DNA of 64,000 bases from Sphingomonas sp. CBMAI 2297 (GTDB lineage Bacteria; Pseudomonadota; Alphaproteobacteria; Sphingomonadales; Sphingomonadaceae), in assembly GCF_029870595.1 (NCBI RefSeq), contig NZ_JAPDIR010000019.1, positions 35,041 through 99,040 of the forward strand, given 5' to 3'. Positions within the stretch are counted from its first letter, which is position 1, and each line of letters starts with the position of its first letter. Made by a program: the position numbers and the translations under genes. Below, one piece after another: positions 50,536 to 61,400 of this stretch. The notes beneath the pieces were generated by a model. That model ran no database searches. It was not told the origin of the DNA and saw only the letters and a list, made by a program, of their open reading frames with translations.

Positions 50536-51911
50536 CGCCCTTCCTCCTGACGGTTCTTCCTCGCCGCCGCGATCGCCTCGCGCACGCGCCCGGGCGAAGT
50601 GCCGCCAAAGCTCGTCCGGCTCGATACCGAAGCATCGACGCTGAGAACGTCATATACGCGTTCATCGATCCGCGTGTCGATTTCCTTGAGTTGGGTGATC
50701 GATAGCTGATCGAGACGTATGCCCTCGCCTTCCGCCTTCGCCACCGCGCGCCCGGTGATGTGGTGCGCCTCGCGGAACGGGATGCCGCCCTCGCGCACCA
50801 GCCAGTCGGCCAGGTCGGTGGCGGTGGAGAAGCCGGCCTCGGCCGCCGCGCGCATCCGGTCGAGCCGGAAGGTCGCGCTCTCCACCATGCCGGTCATCGC
50901 CGCGATGCTGAGCCCCAACAGGTCATGCGCCTCGAACACCGGCGGCTTGTCGTCCTGCATGTCCTTCGAATAGGCGAGCGGCAGCCCCTTCATCGTGATC
51001 ATCAGCGACACCAGCGCGCCGGTGATCCGCCCCGAATGCCCGCGCACCAGCTCGGCGGCGTCGGGGTTGCGCTTCTGCGGCATGATCGAGCTGCCGGTCG
51101 ACCATTGGTCGCTCAGCGAGACGAAGCCGAAGGGCTGGCTCGCCCAGATCACGAATTCCTCGGCCAGGCGGCTGAGGTGGAGCGCGGTCTGCGCGGCGGC
51201 GGTGAGATATTCGATCGCGAAGTCGCGGTCCGACACCGAATCGAGCGAGTTGCGCGTCGGCCCGTCAAAGCCGAGCGCCTTTGCCGTCGCCTCGCGGTCC
51301 AGGTCGAAGCCGGTGCCGGCCAGCGCCGCCGAGCCGAGCGGGCACAGGTTCAGGCGCGCGCGCGCGTCCCTCAGCCGGCCGCGGTCGCGCGCGAACATCT
51401 CGAAATAGGCCATCAGGTGATGGCCGAGCGTCACCGGCTGGGCGACCTGGAGATGAGTGAAGCCGGGCATCACGCTGTCGGCATGTTCCTCGGCACGGGC
51501 GAGCAGCGCGTCCTGCAGCGCGCCCAGCGCCGCCTCGGCCTGGTCGGCCGCGTCGCGCACCCAGAGGCGGAAATCGGTCGCCACCTGGTCGTTGCGCGAG
51601 CGGGCGGTGTGGAGGCGCCCGGCCACCGGCCCGATCTTCGCCGCCAGCCGCGATTCGGCGAGCATGTGGATGTCCTCGAGCGCCAGGTCCTCGGGCACGC
51701 CCTCGGCCTCGAAATCGGCCGCGACCTCGCCCAGGCCGGCATGGATCGCCGCGGCGTCCTCCGCCGCGACGATGCCCTGCGCGCCCAGCATCGCCACATG
51801 CGCCTGGCTGCCGCGCAGGTCCTGGCGCCACATCCGCTTGTCGAAGGGGATGGATGCGTTAATCTCGCGCATCACCGCGGACGGGCCTTCGGCGAAGCGC
51901 CCGCCCCACAT
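50532..51911 (-). CDS. argH: Argininosuccinate lyase ArgH
   Basis: 459 residues from ATG 51911 (MWGGRFAEGPSAVMREINASI), which is the universal start of the family. The active-site motif GSSIMPQKRNPD is at 273-284; TARSRNDQVATDFRLW and FTHLQVAQPVTLGHHLMAY precede it. Last step of arginine synthesis, in the cytosol. The start codon overlaps by two bases with that of the divergent thioredoxin gene (CATG, 51909-51912). The long open frame continuing upstream is not coding. Confidence 0.97.
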   Translation of the reverse strand: MWGGRFAEGPSAVMREINASIPFDKRMWRQDLRGSQAHVAMLGAQGIVAAEDAAAIHAGLGEVAADFEAEGVPEDLALEDIHMLAESRLAAKIGPVAGRLHTARSRNDQVATDFRLWVRDAADQAEAALGALQDALLARAEEHADSVMPGFTHLQVAQPVTLGHHLMAYFEMFARDRGRLRDARARLNLCPLGSAALAGTGFDLDREATAKALGFDGPTRNSLDSVSDRDFAIEYLTAAAQTALHLSRLAEEFVIWASQPFGFVSLSDQWSTGSSIMPQKRNPDAAELVRGHSGRITGALVSLMITMKGLPLAYSKDMQDDKPPVFEAHDLLGLSIAAMTGMVESATFRLDRMRAAAEAGFSTATDLADWLVREGGIPFREAHHITGRAVAKAEGEGIRLDQLSITQLKEIDTRIDERVYDVLSVDASVSSRTSFGGTSPGRVREAIAAARKNRQEEGR

Positions 51912-52518
51912 GGCATTGGAGCTGTCCTTGCGCTCGGCGATCTCACTTCTCCTTCTGGCCACGCTGGCGATCGCGGGGTGCGATAAGCGCTCCGGCCCCG
52001 CGCAGCAAGCAAACGAAACTATGCCGGTGGCCAATGCGGCGGCAGATGCCCTGGCGGCGGCGAAAGCGCGGGCGGACAAGGGGGCGGTCGACCGCAGCCA
52101 CAAGGGCGAGGGGATGCGGGAATATGCCTTTGTCGATCCCGCGGGCAAGCGGACCAATCTCTCCGCCTACAGGGGCAAGCCGGTGCTGCTCAATCTCTGG
52201 GCGACCTGGTGCATCCCCTGCCGCGCCGAGATGCCGACGCTGGATGCGCTTGCCGGGCAAAAAGGCGACGCGCTGCGCGTGATCACCCTCAGCCAGGACT
52301 TCAAGGGCCGCGAGGCCGTCGATCCCTATTTCGCCAAGGCGGGCTTCAAGCACCTCAAGCCCTGGACCGATCCCGACGCGGCGTTCAGCCTCGGCATGCA
52401 AGTGAACCTGCCCACCACGATCCTGTTCGATTCGGCCGGCAAGGAAGTGTGGCGCGTCGCGGGCGAGATGGACTGGACCGGGGCCAAGGCCGCCGCGCTG
52501 CTGGCGGAAGCGCGCTAG
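51910..52518 (+). CDS. TlpA-like thioredoxin-fold lipoprotein
   Basis: 202 residues from ATG 51910. TTG codons at 51916 and 51928 are alternatives; TTG 51928 would give a compact signal (MRSAISLLLLATLAIAGC). Lipobox LAIAGC with Cys24, a linker, then a TlpA/AhpC fold with active site WCIPC (Cys101-Cys104) and NLPTTILFDSAGKEV. It likely reduces disulphides in the periplasm, possibly for cytochrome maturation. Divergent from argH with overlapping start codons. Confidence 0.88.
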   Translation: MALELSLRSAISLLLLATLAIAGCDKRSGPAQQANETMPVANAAADALAAAKARADKGAVDRSHKGEGMREYAFVDPAGKRTNLSAYRGKPVLLNLWATWCIPCRAEMPTLDALAGQKGDALRVITLSQDFKGREAVDPYFAKAGFKHLKPWTDPDAAFSLGMQVNLPTTILFDSAGKEVWRVAGEMDWTGAKAAALLAEAR

Positions 52519-52588
52519 GGTCACGAGACTCAATCGGCGAAGCCTTGATCGGGTTTTTGCCCTAGGTTTGGGACTCACTATTCCTCCT

Positions 52589-52670
52589 TCATCACCCCCG
52601 GCCTTGCGCCGGGGTCCCGCTGTCTTGCTGAGGGCAGAAGAAGCGGGATCCCGGCGCAAGGCCGGGATGA
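52589..52670. repeat. Long imperfect palindromic repeat (GGCCTTGCGCC family)
   Basis: Arms of about 29-33 bases (52589-52621 with 52642-52670), each with GGCCTTGCGCCGGG or its complement, around a 20-base loop. Part of the 263-base stretch after the TlpA-like gene, in which I see no gene. Confidence 0.85.
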
Positions 52671-52781
52671 CGGCTATCGGGAGCCCCCTGTCTCAAGGGG
52701 ATAGTCGCCGAACAAGCCCGGGGTGACGACGGGATCGGGCAAGCCCCGCCATGCCCGCGCCTCGAAGCCGGGCGGCGACCG

Positions 52782-53468
52782 TCACGCTTCGCCCGATTCC
52801 GCCTTCGCCCGCCCCTTGAAACCCTGCGCCACCACGAACCATTCCACCGAGCCCTTGCGGCTCGACGGCGGCTTGGCGTGCTTCACCGTGGCGAAGTTGC
52901 GCTTCATTTCCGCCACCAGCGTCGAATCGGCGCCGCCGGCGAACACCTTGGCGACGAAATCGCCGCCCGGCTCGAGCACCTGGATCGCGAAGTCGAGCGC
53001 GGTCTCGACCAGGCCCATGGTGCGCAGCGCATCGGTCTGCGGATGGCCGACGGTGTTGGCCGCCATGTCCGACACGATCAGATCGGGCGCGCCGCCCAGC
53101 TCCGCGATCAGCCGGTCGGGCGCGGCATCGTCCATGAAGTCCATCTGCAGGATCACCGCGCCATCGATCGGGTCGACCGGCAGCAGGTCGATGCCGACCA
53201 CCGGCGCCTTGGGCAGCCGGCGGCGGACCACCTGGGTCCAGCCGCCCGGCGCGATGCCGAGATCGACCACGCGCTTCTTGCCCTTGAGAAAGCCGAACTT
53301 CTCGTCGAGCTCGATCAGCTTATAGGCCGCACGGCTGCGATAGCCCTCGGCCTTGGCGCGCTTGACGTACGGATCGTTGAGCTGGCGCTCGAGCCAGCGC
53401 GTCGACTGCGCGGTGCGCTTTCGCGCCGTCAGCACGCGGGTATGGCCGCGTCCGCCGCCTCTGCTCAT
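52782..53468 (-). CDS. rlmE: 23S rRNA (uridine-2'-O)-methyltransferase RlmE
   Basis: 228 residues. SAM motif VVDLGIAPGGWTQVV (about 67-81); Lys50 in SRAAYKLIELDE, Asp in DLIVSDMAANTVG, Lys in GGDFVAKVF and Glu in KGSVEWFVVAQGFKG make up the K-D-K-E tetrad of RrmJ/FtsJ. It methylates U2552 of 23S rRNA. It is downstream of the ppx/gppA gene on the same strand, across hairpin copy C. Confidence 0.95.
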   Translation of the reverse strand: MSRGGGRGHTRVLTARKRTAQSTRWLERQLNDPYVKRAKAEGYRSRAAYKLIELDEKFGFLKGKKRVVDLGIAPGGWTQVVRRRLPKAPVVGIDLLPVDPIDGAVILQMDFMDDAAPDRLIAELGGAPDLIVSDMAANTVGHPQTDALRTMGLVETALDFAIQVLEPGGDFVAKVFAGGADSTLVAEMKRNFATVKHAKPPSSRKGSVEWFVVAQGFKGRAKAESGEA

Positions 53469-53489
53469 ATCTTCATTCCTGCTGTGCCG

Positions 53490-53553
53490 GCCCGCTCCCC
53501 CACCCGGCCACCCAACGGCAGTATCATATGGGTGGCCGGGTGGGGGAGCGGGC
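53490..53553. repeat. Dispersed palindromic repeat, copy C (ppx-rlmE spacer)
   Basis: Perfect 25-base arms (53490-53514 and 53529-53553) with a 14-base loop; inner 25 bases identical to copy B. It begins 21 bases upstream of the rlmE start and is 76 bases from the ppx/gppA stop. Confidence 0.95.
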
Positions 53554-53628
53554 GAAGCAGCCCAAGGTTCCGGCGATGCGCAGCATCGTTGGAAAGGCTG
53601 CGGAGGGCGGCACCGTCAACGGACAAGG

Positions 53629-54681
53629 TCACAGGATTCTCCCGTTGATCAGGCGGCGCAATATGCCCTCGCGGATGCCGCGATCGGCGATGCCCAGCCG
53701 TTCGGCCGGCCATAGATCGAGAATCGTCTCGAGGATAGCGCAGCCGGCGACGACGAGATCGGCCCGCTCCGCGCCGATGCACGGCACCTGGCTGCGCTCG
53801 GCCATGCTCATCCCGGCGATCCGCTGGCTCACCTCGCGCATCGCCGGGGCGGGAACGATCAGCCCGTCGACCACCGAACGGTCATAGGCGACGAGGCCCA
53901 GATGCACGCTGGCGAGCGTGGTGACCGTGCCCGAGGTGCCGAGCAGGCGCCGCGTGCCGCGCGGCGTGCGCAGGCGCTGGGCGAAGGGCGCGAAGCTCTC
54001 GGCCACCCGGGCGCGCATGCTCGCATAGAGCGCCGCGCGCTCCTCCGCGGTCCCGGCGGCGCCCGAGGCCTCGGTGAGCGAGACCACGCCCCAGCGCGCG
54101 CTGTGCCAGTCGAGGATGCGGGGCACTTCGCCGCGCGAATCGACCAGCACCAGCTCGGTCGAGCCGCCGCCGATGTCGAACACCAGCGCGGGGCCGTCGC
54201 CGGGCTCGAGCAGCGCATGGCAGCCCAGCACGGCGAGCCGCGCCTCTTCCTCGGCGGTGATGATGTCGAGCGCGATGCCCGTCTCGCGATAGACGCGCTC
54301 GATGAACTCGGCGCCGTTCGCGGCCTGGCGGCATGCCTCGGTCGCCACCGAGCGGGCGAGGATCACGTGCCGGCGCTTCAGCTTCTCGGCGCAGATCCGC
54401 AGGGCCGCGATGGTGCGCTCGATCGCCGCGTCGGAGAGCCGGCCGCTGGTGGCTAGGCCCTCGCCCAGCCGGACGATGCGCGAGAAGGCGTCGACCACCG
54501 CGAAGCCCGAACCCTGGGGGCGCGCGATCAGCAGGCGGCAATTGTTGGTGCCGAGGTCCAGTGCCGCATAGTGGCGCGCGTCGCCCGGCCGGCCGCGCAT
54601 CGGCCGCTCCACGGGCGGCGGAGCTCTCCGGATTTTTCCGGAGCCACGGCCGCGGGGCATATTGGCGGTGCCATCCCCCAT
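53629..54681 (-). CDS. Ppx/GppA family phosphatase
   Basis: 350 residues. Actin-like ATPase fold: YAALDLGTNNCRLLIARP (phosphate 1), FDIGGGSTELVLVD (phosphate 2) and LLGTSGTVTTLAS. Acts on polyphosphate or pppGpp; which cannot be told. The N-terminal 30 residues are Arg/Pro-rich and may be an over-extended start; an inner Met (MRGRPGDARHYAALDL) would suit better. Same strand as rlmE, in a possible operon. Confidence 0.9.
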   Translation of the reverse strand: MGDGTANMPRGRGSGKIRRAPPPVERPMRGRPGDARHYAALDLGTNNCRLLIARPQGSGFAVVDAFSRIVRLGEGLATSGRLSDAAIERTIAALRICAEKLKRRHVILARSVATEACRQAANGAEFIERVYRETGIALDIITAEEEARLAVLGCHALLEPGDGPALVFDIGGGSTELVLVDSRGEVPRILDWHSARWGVVSLTEASGAAGTAEERAALYASMRARVAESFAPFAQRLRTPRGTRRLLGTSGTVTTLASVHLGLVAYDRSVVDGLIVPAPAMREVSQRIAGMSMAERSQVPCIGAERADLVVAGCAILETILDLWPAERLGIADRGIREGILRRLINGRIL

Positions 54682-54780
54682 CGTATCACTCGCTTATGTT
54701 CTGTTCCGTCACGGCTTTTCGCCGCCGGTGCTTGAACGCGAGGCTAGCGGAGACCGGGGGCGGGGGCAAGGCGGGGCCCG

Positions 54781-54809
54781 TTGACAGCGCCGCGCAGCCG
54801 CCCTATTGC
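54781..54809 (+). promoter_or_regulatory. Sigma-70-type promoter of tRNA-Gln
   Basis: TTGACA (54781-54786), 17 bases, TATTGC (54804-54809). The -35 is perfect and the -10 matches four of six. Start near 54816, 24 bases ahead of the tRNA. Confidence 0.7.
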
Positions 54810-54839
54810 GCCCCGCCTGCCGGCCGTGATGCCGCGTGA

Positions 54840-54913
54840 TGCCCCGTCGTCTAAAGGTAAGACCACGGACTCTGACTCCGTTAATTGAGGTTCGAATCCT
54901 CACGGGGCATCCA
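54840..54913 (+). tRNA. tRNA-Gln (anticodon CTG)
   Basis: 74 nt with encoded CCA. Acceptor TGCCCCG/CGGGGCA, discriminator T. Anticodon loop CTCTGAC with the stem ACGGA/TCCGT gives CTG (Gln). The T-loop GTTCGAATCC is canonical. It is the last feature before a gene-poor stretch and the RHS gene. Confidence 0.96.
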
Positions 54914-55380
54914 GCACTTTTCCATAAGCCGCTGTAAATGTGGGGCAAATCCAACAACCCCTGATATCATTCCCACATCCGCGCCCACACAATGATCAAA
55001 TTGACGCCGGTTGAAGGCGAACCTCCGCGGTAATCCGATACGCCATCGAGCATTTCGTCACCGTCCCCGGCTTGGAGCCGATGATGGACAACGAAAACCG
55101 CTACCCCAGTGTGTTCGAAGGCATAATGACCAGCCTCCAGGATGCGGCGGCCTTCGCGAAAGGAAAGGTGAGCTCGGCCGCGCCCACATCGCTCATCGGA
55201 GCGACCCTACCGCGCCGCCCCAAAACACTTCGGAGATCGTCGATAAAGATGAGCCAGGCTGACCAGCTGGTTCTTGCGCCCGCCCGGAAGCATCACTCAA
55301 CGGAATTGCCCACTCCGTAGGAGCGAAAATTTTGCGCGGCCGCTAAACAAGGGCGGAATTCCTCCGATTTGGGTGTGAAG
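54914..55380. other. Gene-poor stretch after tRNA-Gln
   Basis: About 470 bases of lower GC than either side, with no gene I can support. Two overlapping short frames exist (55011-55262 and 55072-55320). The second begins MDNENRYPSVFEGIMTSL (second Met), which faintly recalls the N-terminus of XRE-type antitoxins, but the rest does not follow; a decayed remnant is possible. No integrase is visible. Confidence 0.5.
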
Positions 55381-55401
55381 GGACGGCGTGTCGCGCCGTC
55401 C
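55381..55401. other. Short hairpin ahead of the RHS gene
   Basis: GGACGGCG / CGCCGTCC (eight bp, perfect), five-base loop, ending 22 bases before the ATG at 55424. Possible RNA structure in the leader or a terminator without a T-run. Confidence 0.5.
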
Positions 55402-55423
55402 GGGTTCATGCTTGGGGGAATGG

Positions 55424-58400
55424 ATGGTTGCGATCTTCACCGGCGCCGGTACTGGATTCGAGCGTGGTTCGGGGAGCAAGCTGGGATCGTCGGGTCTGCT
55501 GGGCTCGGCCGGTTTCGGGCGGAGTGGCGAGCAGATCTTCCTCAACGCGGCGAACGGCAATCTGCTGATCAGCCAGCGGGACGAGTTCCTGGTCGGCCGC
55601 GGCCCGGATGCGGGGGTCAACCGCACCTATAACAGCCTGGGCAACCAGAGCGACGACAATGGCGACAATTGGCGCCAGAGCACCCAGCGCGCAGTGAGCC
55701 TCAACGGCACGGCGAATAGCTGGGGCAGCTCCGTCACGCACCAGTTGGGGGACGGGTCGGAGATCGTCTATTATTGGACCGGCTCCGCCTATGTCACCAC
55801 CGAAGGCGGCGGCGTCCATGATAAGATCACGTGGGACGGCTCGGTCTTTCGCTGGACGGATGGCGATACCGGCACCGTCGAGACTTATGCCGCTGGCGGC
55901 CCAAGCCCATGGTATCGATTGTCGACGGTCAGCGACACGAGCGGCAACACCCTCACCTATGGCTATACCGGCGACAAGCTCACCTCGCTCACCACCGCGA
56001 ATGGCGAGACGCTCACCTACACCTGGAGCGGCAACCACATCACCGAGGTGAACTCGGGCGACGGCACGCTTACTCGCTATTATTACGACGGCTATGACCG
56101 GCTGAGCCGGGTCGATGCCGAGCTGACCGGCGGCGGCGCGGTCTATTCGACCTATTACAGCTATCACGGCAGCTCGAAGCTGGTCGCGACGATCAGCGAG
56201 ACCGACGGTTCCTACCTCGCGATCGGTTATGATGGCGCCAACCGCGTCACCAGCCTCAGCCAGACCGTCGCGGCGGGCAATACCCGTACCACGAGCATCG
56301 CCTATGGCGTGGACTATACGGTCGTCACCGATCCCGCCGGCCAGGCGACCACCCTCCATTATAATTATCTCGGCGCACTGACGCAGATCACGGCGCCACC
56401 GGCCTCGGCAGGCGCCGCGCCGCAGACGGTAAAGTTCGCGTATGACGAGGACGGGAACCTCACGGCGGTTACCGATCCCGCCGGGCAGACCACCAACTAT
56501 ACCCGTGACAGCTGGGGCAATGTCCTCGTCGAAACGGATCGTCTCGACAATTTCACCCAGCGCCTCTTCGGTCCGGGCAACAAGCTGCTCATCGAAACCC
56601 GGCTGGGATCCGGCTCGACCCGCTATGCCTATGACAGCGCCAACCGGCTGGTCTACACGGTCTCGGCGGAAGGCCGGGTCACCCGCAACTGGTATAATGG
56701 CTATGGCCAGCTCTATTTCATCAGCGAGTTTCCCGACAATCTCTACGATCTGAGCGGGCTCACGGCGGAAGAGCCGCTGAGCCAGTCGCAGCTCGATAGC
56801 TGGTGCACGGGGCTAGGCGACACGTCGAGCGCAGTGATCACCTATCTGTCGTACGATGCGCGCGGCAACATGATCCGCCGCATGCAGGCTTCCGCGAGCA
56901 GCAAATATTCGGTGTACGACGGCATGGGTGGGGAGCGGGACGAGCACTTCACCTATGATTCGGCCGGGCGGCTGCTGAGCCGCTACGTCCTGAGCCAGAA
57001 CACCGAGAGCTTCGTCTATGACGGCCTTGGCCGGGTGGTGGCGAGCACCGACCTGAACGGCGGGACGACGAGCATCGTGTTCAACGATGCGGCGACGCAG
57101 ACCGTGGTCACGCTGGGCAACGGCCTTACCGAGACCTCGACCTATAACAAGGCGGGCGAGCTGGTCAGCTACACCAAATTCGGCCCGTTCGTGACCGGCA
57201 CTGCGATAGGCTATCAGTATGACAAGAACGGCCGGGCGCGCATCTATACCGACGCCTCGGGCAACAAGACCTATTATCTCTATGACAAGGCCGGCCGGAA
57301 GGTCGCCGACATCGATGCCAATGGCGGCGTCACCGAATATTGGTACGACCTGAACAATCGGCTGATCGGGACCGTGCGCTATGCCAACGCCGCCACAGGC
57401 AGCGGAACGCTCGCGGCGCTGGGCGATCCGAACAACAGTCTGGAACTCGCGTCGATCCGGCCGTCCAGCCATTCCTATGATCTGTGGACCTGGTCGGTCT
57501 ACGACAAGGAAGGCCGGCTGATCGAGGCGATCGAGGGCGACGGCTCGGTCACCGCGTACGAATATGACGCATCCGGCCGGCTGGTGAAGACCACCGGCTA
57601 TGCCAACAAGCTGAGCAGCGGGCAGCTCGACGCGTTCAAGGTGAACGGCCCGAGCGCCTGGCTACCGGCCGCGCACGCCAAGGACAGCGTCGCGCGTATC
57701 TTCTACGACAGGGACGGCCGCAAGATCGGCGCGCTCGATGGCGAAGGCTATCTCACGCGCACGATCTATGACGGCGCCGGGCGCAAGGTGCGGGAGATCG
57801 CCTATGCGAACATCACCAATGCGGCTTTGCGGGCATCGGGCAGCTTCCAGGGCCTGATCGACAGCGCCGGCACCAGCGCGAGCGACCGCTCGGTGCGCTA
57901 TGTCTATGACGGGCAGAACCTGCTGCGCTTCACGATCGACGCGCTGGGGCAGGTCACCGAATATGGCTATGGCAGCATTTCGGTGGCCATCGGCCTGGTG
58001 CGCCAGACGGTCCGCTATGCCGGCACGCTCGGCACGCTGTCGAGCTACAGCTATGCGAGCGTGAAGAGCGCGGTCGCCGCGCTGGCGAGCGATCCCGCCA
58101 ACCGGACAAGCTGGGCGGTCTACGACAATGCCGGCCGCTTGGCCTATGCGATCGACGCCGCGGGCGCGGTGGTGGGCTATAGCTACGACACCAGGGGCCA
58201 GATGGTCCGCAAGGCCGAATATGCCACGGCGCGGCCGACCGGATCGCTGCCGAGCCTGGGCGACATGGACGCCTGGGCCAGCGGCACCACCACGGCGAAC
58301 GATCGCATCACCCGCTATTATTACAATGCGACGGGGGAGTTGCGTTACACTGTCGACGCCGAAGGCTATATCACCGGCAACGACTATGACGGCGCCGGCA

Positions 58401-61400
58401 GGGTGCGCTTCAGCGCCCGTTGGGACACGCCCGTTTCCGCCAATGACAGCTGGACGATCTACACCGTCGACGGTGCGCGCAGCGGGCAATGGGCGGGCAC
58501 TAACAGCTATTATGATGCGAATGGCCGCCTGACCTTCACCACCACCAATGAAGGCCAATCGCGGCGCTTCTACTATTACGCCACGGGTCTGCTGGCCTGG
58601 GACATCCTGTCGGAGGGCGGCCAGGACGATAGCCGGACCTATTATGTCTATGACGCGGCGGGCCGGAAGGCATCGGTCTATGTTGCCTATGGCACGGCGG
58701 AGCAGGCGATCACCACCTATGCCTATAATGGCCTGGGCGACCTGGTGGGGGTCAGCGATCCGAACGCACATTCCACCGGCTTCGAATATGACCATGCAGG
58801 GCGGGTGATCCGCCAGACGAACGCGTACGGCTCGCCGACGGTGTTCGAATATAACGCATTCGGCGAAGTGACGCGGACGATCAACGCGCGGGGCTTGAGC
58901 ACCTACAGCTATTACGACCAGGCGGGCCGGGTCACCTCGGTGGTCGATGCGCTGAACTACGCGACCACGACCAGCTACACGGTGTTCGGCGAAGTGGCGA
59001 GCGTGACGCGGGCGGGGGCGACGACCAGCTTCGGCTATGACAAGCTCGGCCGGGTAGTGACGACCACCGATGCCGAGGGCGGCGTCGAGACCAGCGGCTA
59101 TGACGCGTTCGGCAACCGCATCCGCTTCGTCAACAAGCTCGGCGGAGTGACGGAATATAGCTATAATCGCCGCGGGTTGCTGGCGGAGGAGAAGGTCCAG
59201 GCGATCCTGGACGGGAGCGGGAACGTCGTCACGGCGGGCTTCTCGCGCAACCGCTATGAATATGATGCGCGCGGCAATGTGGTGCACCGGATCGAGGCCT
59301 ATGGCCTGGCCGAGCAGCGCGACACCTGGTTCGCCTATGACAAGGCGAACCGGCTGACCTCGAAATGGGGCGAGGCGGTGGCGGTGGGGCTGTCCCCGGC
59401 CACCGTCACGCCGACCGAATATTATCGCTACGACACGCGCGGCAACCTGGTCGAGACGATCGACGCGAACGGCGCGCGTACGCTCGTCTATTATGACGAT
59501 CTGGACCGCAAGGTGGCGACGGTGGTGCAGACGGGCAGCGCCGGCAATCCGCAGGGCTTGCTGTCGACCTTCGCCTATGATCCGGGCGGCAACCTGATCC
59601 GCAGCCGCACCTGGGCGGCGCCGGTCGCACTGCCGGGCGCGGCGGGCGGGACGCCGCCCGCGCCGGCGGACGGCAATTACCGCGAGACGGTCAATAGCTA
59701 CGACAATCTCGACCGGCTGAAGACGAGCAGCATCACCGGCCAGTCCTATGGCTATTGGAACGGCAGCAGCTACGTCTATGCGACCGGCGCGACGCTGACC
59801 ACGAGCTACGACTATGACGTGGTGGGCAATGTCGTGCGCACGACCGGGCCGGATGGTGTCGCGGTCTACAGCTATTACGACGTGCTGGACCGCAAGATCG
59901 CGCAGGTGGACGGCGGGTCCTATGCGACGAGCTGGAGCTATGACGCGGAGGGCAATGTCCTGTCCGAGCGGCGGTATGCGGTGCAGGCGAGCGGCGTCTC
60001 GACCTCCGGTTACAGCGCCTCGACGTCCGCCGCGGACCGAGTGACCGAGTTCAGCTATGACCGGATGGGCCGGCGGCTCACCGAGGCCCGGAGCGGTGTC
60101 GAGGCGTGGTCGCTGAACGCGGCGAGCGGCCAATTGTCGGGCGCGAGCGGCACGTCGCTGATCCGCTACACCTACAATGCGCTGGGCCAGGTGAAGTCGA
60201 AGACCGAGGCGACGGGCGACGTCACCCTCTACAGCTACGACAATGCCGGGCGGTTGATCCAGGAGGCGCGTCCGGGCTTCAGCGGCGTGACGCCGACGGT
60301 GCGCTACCAGTATAATGGTCTCGGCCAGCTCATCGTGACGCGGCAGGGCGATGCGTCGCTGCAGGCGGGCGACCGGATCACGACCAACCTCTATGACGGC
60401 GCGGGCCGGCTCACCGGCACGGTCGACGCGCTCGGGCAGACGCGCAGCTATGTCTATGACGCGGCGGGGCGGAAGCTGGGCGAAACCTATAGCCGCGCGC
60501 TGGGCGATGCCGCCGGCACGCTGGTGACCGAGGGGATATCCTATCAGTACGACCTGGCCGGCAACGTCATCCGCCAGGCGGTGAACACCGTCTCGGGCGG
60601 CAGCTGGAGCGAAGTCAGCTATACCCAGATGGCCTATAACGCGTTCGGCGAGATCACCGCTCGCGGGACCAATGGCGGCTGGCAGGAGCAGTTCCGCTAC
60701 GACAATGGCGGCCGGCTGACCGCGTCGAATGCGGGCGACGGGGTGTGGCGGATCCATGGCTATGACCAGGCGGGCCGGCAGACGCTGAGCCTGGAGAGCG
60801 ACGGCGCGACCGATCTGTCGGGCATGTCGCAGGCGGATGCGATCGGGCGGATCGCGGGCGGCACGGTGACGGCGAGCGCGACGGTGTATGACGGGCGCGG
60901 CCAGGCGATCCAGGCGGTGCAGGTGCTGCGCCGCACGGCGGCGGACGGGGCGGCGCAGAACATCGCGACCGGGCGCGGCTATACCGCGTTCGGCGAGCTG
61001 GCCTGGGAAACCGACGCCTATGGCCGGCGGACCGATTACAGCTACAACAGCATGGGCCGGGTGACGCAGATCGAGCGGCCGAGCGTCTCCGTCACTGCCG
61101 AGAACGGCACGGTCTCGAGCCTCCGCCCGACCGAGCGGATGTTCTACGACATAGCAGGCCGGCTGATCGGCACGCAGGACGCCAACAGCGTGCAGAGCGG
61201 CTCGGGCGTGAAGACCACGCGCCAGCTGCTGGCGGGCACCGGCTATGGCGACGCCGCGGCGCTGGTGCTCAAGGAATGGCACCCGGACGGCGGGGCGATC
61301 TCGAACGGCTATGACGTGTTCGGCGACCAGGCCTCGGCCACCGACGAGATCGGCCGCACCACCTATATGGCCTATGACAAGCTTGGCCGCCTCACCCAGG

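Noticed and set aside
55072..55320. Small frame after tRNA-Gln as an XRE antitoxin gene.
   Set aside because: Only about the first 18 residues recall that family; no helix-turn-helix follows and there is no toxin partner.
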